From NCBI GenBank assembly GCA_030674185.1, contig CM060307.1:39188280-39252279 (forward strand): a stretch of DNA of 64,000 bases, in the 5' to 3' direction. The notes below the pieces were generated by a model, which had not been told where the DNA came from, searched no databases, and saw nothing but the letters and a program-made list of their open reading frames with translations. Each line of letters begins with the position of its first letter. Within the stretch, counting starts at the first letter, position 1. This document shows positions 58,047 to 64,000 of this stretch, piece by piece. The DNA is from Monoplex corrugatus (Eukaryota; Mollusca; Gastropoda; Littorinimorpha; Ranellidae). A program made the position numbers and the translations under genes.

Positions 58047-58333
58047 ATACCGCCCCGACTGGACAATTACGAGATCGAACTGCCTACAGTTTTTAGTCAT
58101 ATTATATAGCACCTCGGGTTTCCTTTTGCCCGTGAGGGTCAATTAGATATCCCACCAACCTGAATTCTGGAGAGGATCGAGCCTGGGTTGTACTACAGCC
58201 TCACACATAATTTCATTAAAATCGGTTCTCAAACATCGGATATCTATTTGCGGACAGACAGACACACACACACACACACACACAGACAGACAGACACAGT
58301 GAAACCTATATACCGCCTCTTAAGGGGCGGTAT
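58047..58333. repeat. Nested MITE-like repeat, 287 bp
   Basis: Bounded by exact 10-bp inverted repeats ATACCGCCCC (58047) and GGGGCGGTAT (58324). It contains a GACA/CA array (58255-58299) and a hairpin-forming ATACCGCCTCTTAAGGGGCGGTAT-type end at 58310-58333. No target duplication was resolved, so it could also be a SINE-like repeat or part of the MULE. Confidence 0.5.
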
Positions 58334-58358
58334 AATAACTGGAAAATCAAGCGTCTAT

Positions 58359-58457
58359 AGTGAACCCTCGGACTAGTGAACCCTCGGACTAGTGAACCCT
58401 GAACCCTCGGACTAGGAACCCTCGGACTAGTGAACCCTCGGACTAGTGGGACGTTCC
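58359..58457. repeat. Right terminal 16-bp repeat array of the MULE
   Basis: AGTGAACCCTCGGACT units, two complete, then units with internal deletions (GTGAACCCTGAACCCTCGG and AGGAACCCTCGG), then one complete and a terminal partial unit before GGGACGTTCC. Confidence 0.9.
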
Positions 58458-58466
58458 CAGATGAAC
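58458..58466. repeat. Target-site duplication of the MULE, right
   Basis: CAGATGAAC. Confidence 0.85.
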
Positions 58467-58814
58467 TGTTATAACACGATGTGCAGTAACAATGAATTGT
58501 AATGATATATCCACCTCATATGTTGTCTTGTTAAAACAACTGTGAGCAGTAGACACGCGTTACCCCAAATGTATGTTTATATCAGCACATTATGATTTAG
58601 TGTTTTCTATAATCATGTGCATTTTTTGCAAAATTGCTTGAGGTGGGTTGCCATTAACTTCCTCAGGCGCAATGCACGTGCAGGTGTCTTGACCATTGTT
58701 ACATTGGAAATCCTCTGGCCACGGCCATGAAGTCGAAGTCAAATTGTTGTGCAGTACTCTGCCTTCGCCTAACAATTTATCCGTCAACAAGAGAAGATTA
58801 AAATACATTGACCC

Positions 58815-59045
58815 ATGTGTCACGCAACAAGAACACGGACCTCATGGCAATCGTCTTTTAAGGAAAAACAGGCAAAAAGGAAGAAAGGCAGACCTCCAGT
58901 GTCATACATCGAGAGCATAACCAACATCAGTGGCCTAAATATTCAAGAAATTGTCAACACAAGTCAAGACAGAGTAGCCCTGGAAGGCAATGCTGGTGTC
59001 CAGATGTGCAGCGGCCAATTCTGAACCCGGACACCGACAGGTGAG
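58815..59045 (+). mobile_element. LINE C-terminal fragment
   Basis: Plus-strand frames encode KRKKGRPPVSYIES and TNISGLNIQEIV, then a shifted WKAMLVSRCA segment. The order basic GRP, then I-x-G-L, then DR and WK is that of many LINE protein tails. Frameshifted and truncated at the 5' end. A GATGATGATGA tract at 59160-59172 could be its tail. Confidence 0.55.
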
Positions 59046-59169
59046 ACATGTAGTTTTCTTTAATCATAATGCCATACACACAAACAGAAGGGCTCGGCCC
59101 TATTTTCCTATATTATGAACTTGATCATATTTCCAGCTTATACTCCGTGGGCACATAATAATGATGATG

Positions 59170-59525
59170 ATGAATCTATGGGCTGGTTGGTTCATTTCAT
59201 AGTGCCATGGAATCAGGGTCTGGTATGTAGAGTTCAGTCCCAGCCCACAACATTGCAAATTGGCCTGTTCGCTGCGAATCTTAATGTCTCTATCATTCTG
59301 GTGGTGTCATCTTAATGTTTCATAGGTCTTTCTCCCTCCCCCCCCCCTATCACTTCTCCCTCTTTCCGCTCCTCAGCTCAAGACCTTGCCAGTGCATAGG
59401 GTTTTGCGCAGGCTCAGGGAGTCTGCCAAGTAATTACTGGCAGATTTGGGTTGAACGCATATGGAATTGTCCCAGTGCGATGAATCCCTGTTGAACAAGC
59501 TCCAAACCCCAGACTCCATCTTATA
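59170..59525 (+). repeat. SINE-like repeat S2, full copy
   Basis: The 5' part is GGGCTGGTTGGTTCATTTCA, then GCCATGGAATCAGGGTCTGG and GAGTTCAGTCCCAGCCC (B-box-like); the middle has CTCTTTCCGCTCCTCAGC; the 3' part has AGACCTTGCCAGTGCATAGG and GAACAAGCTCCAAACCCCAG. It is collinear with 18280-18625. Two full and two 3' copies are in the window. Confidence 0.8.
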
Positions 59526-59863
59526 TCAATCATGCAGTTTACTTTTTGGTCCCATTCTTAATAGATTCTCTCTCAACGCATTTCTATCACACAGTGGAAA
59601 TTGTAATTGACAGCAAGAATTGAGTGAAACACAATAAACGCATCTTTGTACGTTTTAAAGAATATGAATGAGGATTTGCCTGACGGCAGCTGCCAGATTC
59701 AATCACAAATTAGATGGAAAGATGTGGGCTTATGAAATAAGTAGATTTTTGTGTCAGGTTGGTTGGTTTTGTTTGTTTATCCTGACTGCTTCTCTCGTTT
59801 TTTCGCTCTTTTTTTTGTCTTAATTTCTCTTTGTCTCTCTGTATCTCTCTGTCTATCGGTCTG

Positions 59864-59865
<2 letters not shown>

Positions 59866-59922
<57 letters not shown>

Positions 59923-60118
59923 CTCTCTCTCTCTCACTCACTCTCTCTCCCCCCCCCCCTTTTTTTTTTCAACGTTATGAGGATGATGGTGGTAGTCATC
60001 ATCATCATCATTATCATCACCACCACCACCATCATCACTACCACCATCATCATCATCATCATCTTTTTTGCTTTTTCGTTTTGTTCTGTTTTGTGTGTTG
60101 TTGTTGTTGTTTTTTTTT
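59866..60118. repeat. TC array, C/T runs and CAT/CAC array
   Basis: TC array (59867-59913), C and T runs (59949-59970), CAT/CAC trinucleotides (59995-60065), GTT and T runs after. Confidence 0.95.
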
Positions 60119-60124
60119 GGGGGG

Positions 60125-60600
60125 AGGGGGGACACGTTTGTTGCTGTGAACGAATGTTTCAATCAGTAGGATAAGGAAATCAATGAAATATGTAGGATTT
60201 TAATGACAGTAGGAAAGTCATAACAATACTGTACATAATACTATAGTTTTGATTTTGATATCTGTATTGGTATGAGAGTATGCTGCAAGTGGTTAACATG
60301 GCCAGAATCACGGTTTATCTCAAATTTGAAATAGTGGAACTGCATACACAACATAGAAGCCACAACATCGACCACGTCATATATATTAATTACAGCTTTG
60401 CGAAAGCAGTCGGTTTATTCTTCGTGTCCAAAACTCTATCCCTCTAATATTGTTTCTCTACAGCCATGAAAATTTATTTTTTTAAAAGTGCACAAATCTC
60501 TCCACTCCACCTATTGGTCTCCAGAAACTGACTTCAAATGCAATGAACTGTGTCAAAAAAATCATTTGGCATAAATCTGCGGTATGAGTTTTAACCCTAT
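60125..60600. other. Non-coding spacer
   Basis: No ORF or repeat partner recognised. Confidence 0.4.
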
Positions 60601-60604
60601 ACAT

Positions 60605-61172
60605 ACCAGCAGACGCACATTAAAAACAGCCAGCAGAATCGGCCAAGCTAAAACAGCACTAAAAAAACTGAAACGCGCTTCTACCAACAAATCCCTGTCA
60701 GTTAACATCAGGAAGAGAGTTCTTGAATGTTACACAGAACCGTTACTGTTTAACGGACGTGAGGCATGGACAGTCAACACACAAAGTCAGAACAAAATTG
60801 AGGCAACTGAAATGTGGTTTCTAAAAAGAATGTTGAGAGTTCCATAGACAGCAAAGAAAACAAACGAGACAGTCTTGAAGGAGGCAGACACAAAAATAAC
60901 TAATGTAAAAGATTACGAAAAGACAAGCAACATTTCTAGGACATTTTATGAGGCAAGAGAAATTAGAGCACCTAGTCACAACAGGAAAGCTGAAGGAAAA
61001 GAGAGCACCAGGTAGACCCAGAGAGAAAATATTGGACGGACTTGCAGAGTGGCTGAGGTTAGAGAGAGCGGGAGATATACTCGCAGCGACAAGGAATCGA
61101 TTCATATGGAGCGCCAGGGGCATGTTCGCAAACGCCATGCAGCAGGGCACATGATGAGGATGATGATGATGC
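60605..61172 (+). mobile_element. LINE 3' fragment, family of 29218-31741
   Basis: The plus strand encodes the thumb segment (SRIGQAKTALKKLKR, then NIRKRVLECYTEPLLFNGRE and AWTVNTQSQNKIEATEMWFL). In a shifted frame the C terminus follows: LEHLVTTGKLKEKRAPGRPR, EKILDGLAEWLRLERAGDIL, AATRNRFIW. It ends in a GCAGGGCAC stretch and a (GAT)n tail (61153-61170). This is the best-preserved 3' end of the family and identifies the shorter copies. Confidence 0.85.
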
Positions 61173-61575
61173 TCCACCAGTAGCGTGTGTTCACAAATGA
61201 TCAATGCGTTGAACTCCTTTGAAATGATCCAAGAACAGTGCTGCATCTGCTCTGGTGGGTCGCCATACAGTGAGTTGGCATCTCAGTATTCTGTAGGTTT
61301 CCTGGCACAGAAACCTCCAGTGAATCACCTTGGGGCAGGTGATGTGTTGTTGAACCAGAATGAGTAGTGTAGGATGAACACCTCTGAGGACGCGCAAAAA
61401 AAATGGGACAGAAAAAAGCTGTCTTGAATATGTTCACACTCCATTTCCAGCAATAGAATTGCATGTCCGTCTCAATTAAAATCAGTATGTATTGTGTCAT
61501 TTCTCATTATAACAAAACAAAAAATGTAAGTGTCTGAAGTAACAAATGACAAAAGATATAGAGAGAACGAAAAAG
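61173..61575. other. Non-coding spacer
   Basis: Nothing recognised. Confidence 0.4.
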
Positions 61576-61771
61576 AGACAAGCAGGGAGAGAGAGAGAGA
61601 GAGGGAGGGGGAGGGAGAGAGACAGAGGACAGTGACGTAGAGGGAGAAAAAAAGTACATGGCTTCCCTTCTTTCTTAAGTTTAAGGAAATTAAGACGTTG
61701 AATGAACAGTTGATAAAACGTGAAAACAGACAGACACAGGAGCAAATAGAAAGAAAGGAAAAGAAAGAGGC

Positions 61772-61814
<43 letters not shown>

Positions 61815-61842
61815 GACAGAGACACAGAGAGAGAGAGAGACT
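61576..61842. repeat. GA and GACA microsatellites
   Basis: GA array near 61589-61622 and GACA array near 61780-61842 flank a short unique stretch. Confidence 0.9.
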
Positions 61843-62073
61843 CCAAGAAATCATTCAAGGACAGAATGATTGAATCTGTTATCAAATCAAACATTTCAGG
61901 AAAATAGAATAATCTAAATTTGACTCTAGACAAGAAAACAAAAACTCTGTCATCGAAAATACAAAAAGTACTAGCCGTTTTCCATAATGAAGCACGCTGC
62001 GCTATTCTGGTTAAGGCAGGAAGCCTGCAGGATAGAGAAGACATCAACGAACATGGCCTAAGCTAAGGTCACG

Positions 62074-62345
62074 TTAAACATGAAAGCGAGATGGTTTGAA
62101 AACACAAGTGATCCAGGTTTTCATTTCCTTTAGTTTAAAGAAATTTATGAATTTTGGATGGAATGGACAACGTGAAGAGAAACGAGTTTCAGACTGGAAG
62201 GTTAATCATTTTAAACATGAACGTGAGATGGTTTGAAAAGCAAATGATCGAGGTTTTCATTTCCTTAACTTTAAAAAAAAACAACGGATTTTGGATTGAG
62301 TAGACAACGTGATGAGAGGCGAGTTTCAAGCTGTAAGGTTAATCA
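62074..62345. repeat. Two-unit tandem duplication of about 137 bp
   Basis: TTAAACATGAA-CGAGATGG starts at 62074 and recurs at 62211. Both units contain GGTTTTCATTTCCTT, GAATTTTGGAT or its variant, GACAACGTGA and AAGGTTAATCAT. Confidence 0.9.
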
Positions 62346-62645
62346 TCTCCTTCTCTCCCTCGCCGTGAACATGATCATGTCACATATGGCGATGAATGTC
62401 GCCTTTTTTTCCAGTTCCTGCCTGCCGGCATTGAGTTTGGGAATCAGAGGAGTTTTAATCAATCATGTCTCCTGAATATAAGGTTAATTAACAGCCTTGA
62501 ACAACAAACAAAAAAAGGAAAACCGAACAAACAAAAACACTGTGTTTAATGGCGAAGTCAATTCTTTAGCTTTGATGAGCTTATAACCTTGACGGATCGT
62601 ACCATTTTAGCGTTATCGTCAAAAAATAGATAACCAACAACAAAA

Positions 62646-62704
62646 ATACTCCCTCTCTCTCTCTCTGTCTCTTTCTGGAGAGAGAGAGAGAGAGAGAGAG
62701 AGGG

Positions 62705-62737
<33 letters not shown>

Positions 62738-62895
62738 CGAGAGACTTTACGGGGGCAGAGAGGGAGCAGAGTGTATGCGTGCGTGTGTTTGTCGTTTGTA
62801 TGTGAGTGTGTATTTTGTGTGTATGCGTGCATACCTGCGTGCATGTATGCGTATGTGAGTGCGTGCGTGCGTGCATGTGTGTGTGTGTATTGTTG
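62646..62895. repeat. TC/GA inverted arrays then TG/GCGT array
   Basis: A TC array (62651-62675) is followed directly by a GA array (62679-62740), forming a hairpin-capable simple repeat; then GTGC/TG units. Confidence 0.9.
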
Positions 62896-62899
62896 TTGT

Positions 62900-64000
62900 T
62901 TTTCTTGATTTTTTAAAATTTTGTTTGGTTTCGAGATTATGGGGTTCTTATACTAACTTATATGCTGCTGCTTCTGCTAACCTCTTAACCAGCGCATTTT
63001 GCTCGAGGGGGAGGGGGGGGGGCGGGGAAGGCTCAGTAACAGATAGGATCATCTGAATGTAGGTAATTGTTGCCATCAAAACTGTTCCTATGTCGCCTTT
63101 AGCAAAAATTGTCTTCCTGATTACATGACATGTTTGCTCCTGTTTATTAAAACAAAATAAAAAATGTGGCCATTACAGATAAGTATCTCAGGGATGTGGC
63201 CGTCTTCCATGTCCTGTCCAACGAATATGCCATTTTGATTAGTAGATACTCTCTGCGTGGCAAACTATACTTATTCTACTTCTTTTACCGCTATCTGCAT
63301 GGTTGGGCCATACGTGGCAATGAATGTGACCTTTTTATCCACATCTTGCCGGCTGCTATTGAGGACCGCTGGGGCAGATTGGTGGGAATGGGCCAGCACC
63401 ATTCTTGTCTGATGTGTGGACCGCATAGACATTTACGTTTTATTGGATATTGTCTGGTACCATGATATGTTAGAAGACGCCTGCATGTCTGGTACCTCTG
63501 ACTTTAACCTTCTAGGTTTTCTGTAGGAATAACTCGGCTGTTAGTTCATGGCCCAAAGATGTATCATAGAAGCGCAGGGTGATATGGCTTTGAGGAGTCC
63601 ACATCTGCCGAATGGTTCCGTCATACGATACAGGTGTTTTTTAGGCACGGACTTGCCAAGAGTCTTCCTCAATAGTCCTGATAGACACCATCACTACTCT
63701 GTACTGGGCTGCTTATTTGCCCAGGCACACTTGCATTATTCCACAGCTTTGTAGATTTACCGACTTTCACAAAGGTAAATCCATTATAATGACAAGAAAC
63801 GAAGATGACTATGAATATGACAAAGACTATGAATGTGAATATGAATATGAATATCAATATCAATATACCTGAAGGCCATTATCATCCGTCACTTGCCATC
63901 TGCTGGACTGGACCTACGACCACATTAGTGGTAGCCTTTCCCAGCCACACATTGTTCAAAACTTGCAGGTTGGACACTTCATCTTGCCACGCGTGGTTTC
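62900..64000. other. Non-coding stretch at window end
   Basis: G run at 63006-63026 and GAATAT hexamers at about 63800-63865. An open frame at 63166-63465 (99 codons) has no recognisable domain. A segment at 63309-63362 (ATGAATGT, then GCCGG and ATTGAG) resembles 62380-62437, which suggests a further old repeat. Confidence 0.45.

Larger units (their letters stand above)
55736..58457 (+). mobile_element. MULE (Mutator-like) transposon with foldback-like ends
   Basis: A 2.7 kb element bounded by the 9-bp duplication CAGATGAAC, the length expected for MULEs. The left end (55736-55770) holds two units of the 16-mer GAGGGTTCACTAGTCC. The right end (58359-58447) holds about five units in inverse orientation, some shortened by deletion, followed by a terminal GGGACGTTCC. 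The ends align without gaps over the terminal segment from GGG to CACTAGTCCGAGGG. It carries one FLYWCH-MULE transposase gene (56063-57504, broken), a 3' non-coding tandem duplication (57748-58040) and a small nested repeat (58047-58333). By architecture it resembles Drosophila FB-NOF foldback elements; sequence relationship is untested. Confidence 0.88.

Noticed and set aside
63166..63465. 99-codon ORF near the window end
   Set aside because: No recognisable domain, no support from neighbours; length is within chance expectation.

Overview
The window looks like intergenic DNA of a microsatellite-rich metazoan, most plausibly a lophotrochozoan and perhaps a gastropod mollusc. That placement is an inference from the mix of non-LTR retrotransposons with (TGA)n tails, tRNA-derived SINEs and very long CA, GA, GACA and TTTG arrays. 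I see no convincing host gene. Every ORF with recognisable protein homology belongs to a transposable element, and most other long ORFs are translations of low-complexity repeats. There are no CRISPR arrays, operons or other prokaryotic features.

Layout: 1-11 kb holds microsatellites, a tRNA-derived SINE (2.59-2.87 kb), a 5'-truncated LINE with an open RT frame (3.05-4.11 kb, minus) and a 1.4 kb block present twice (4.8-7.8 kb). 11-23 kb is one roughly 3 kb block present three times in tandem (11.2-14.1, 15.7-19.2, 19.9-23.1 kb), each copy with a GA/GACA array and a TG array at the same relative place. 23-31.8 kb has smaller duplicated blocks, a 401-bp foldback-like element and a degenerate LINE (29.2-31.7 kb, minus) that carries a nested 309-bp insertion of the first LINE family, flanked by an 11-bp target-site duplication. 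36-43.5 kb is about 7.4 kb of strand-asymmetric satellite: a pyrimidine-rich GGAGTTCCCTCC-type array, then an adenine-poor GTTGTTCTCGTTGTCG-type array. 44-64 kb is a cluster of DNA transposons among LINE and SINE fragments: a 675-bp element (44.49-45.16 kb), a nearly complete Tc1-type transposon (50.80-52.41 kb), a second foldback-like copy (52.56-53.04 kb), a Harbinger-like MITE (54.34-54.82 kb) and a 2.7 kb MULE (55.74-58.46 kb).

The most interesting system is the foldback-like class. The MULE at 55736-58457 encodes a FLYWCH plus MULE transposase and is bounded by inverted arrays of a 16-bp unit, with a 9-bp target-site duplication. Two short elements (27059-27459 and 52558-53037) have the same design: inverted arrays of a different 16-bp unit, 8-9-bp duplications, nearly identical ends and different middles. 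This recalls the Drosophila FB/NOF foldback transposons, whose NOF gene belongs to the MULE group.

Function and decay: the autonomous elements are broken by few lesions (one in-frame TGA in the Tc1 transposase; one TGA plus a 5-bp tandem duplication in the MULE transposase), which suggests fairly recent activity. Insertion sites could be confirmed inside the window, because uninterrupted paralogous repeats preserve the empty sites of two insertions.
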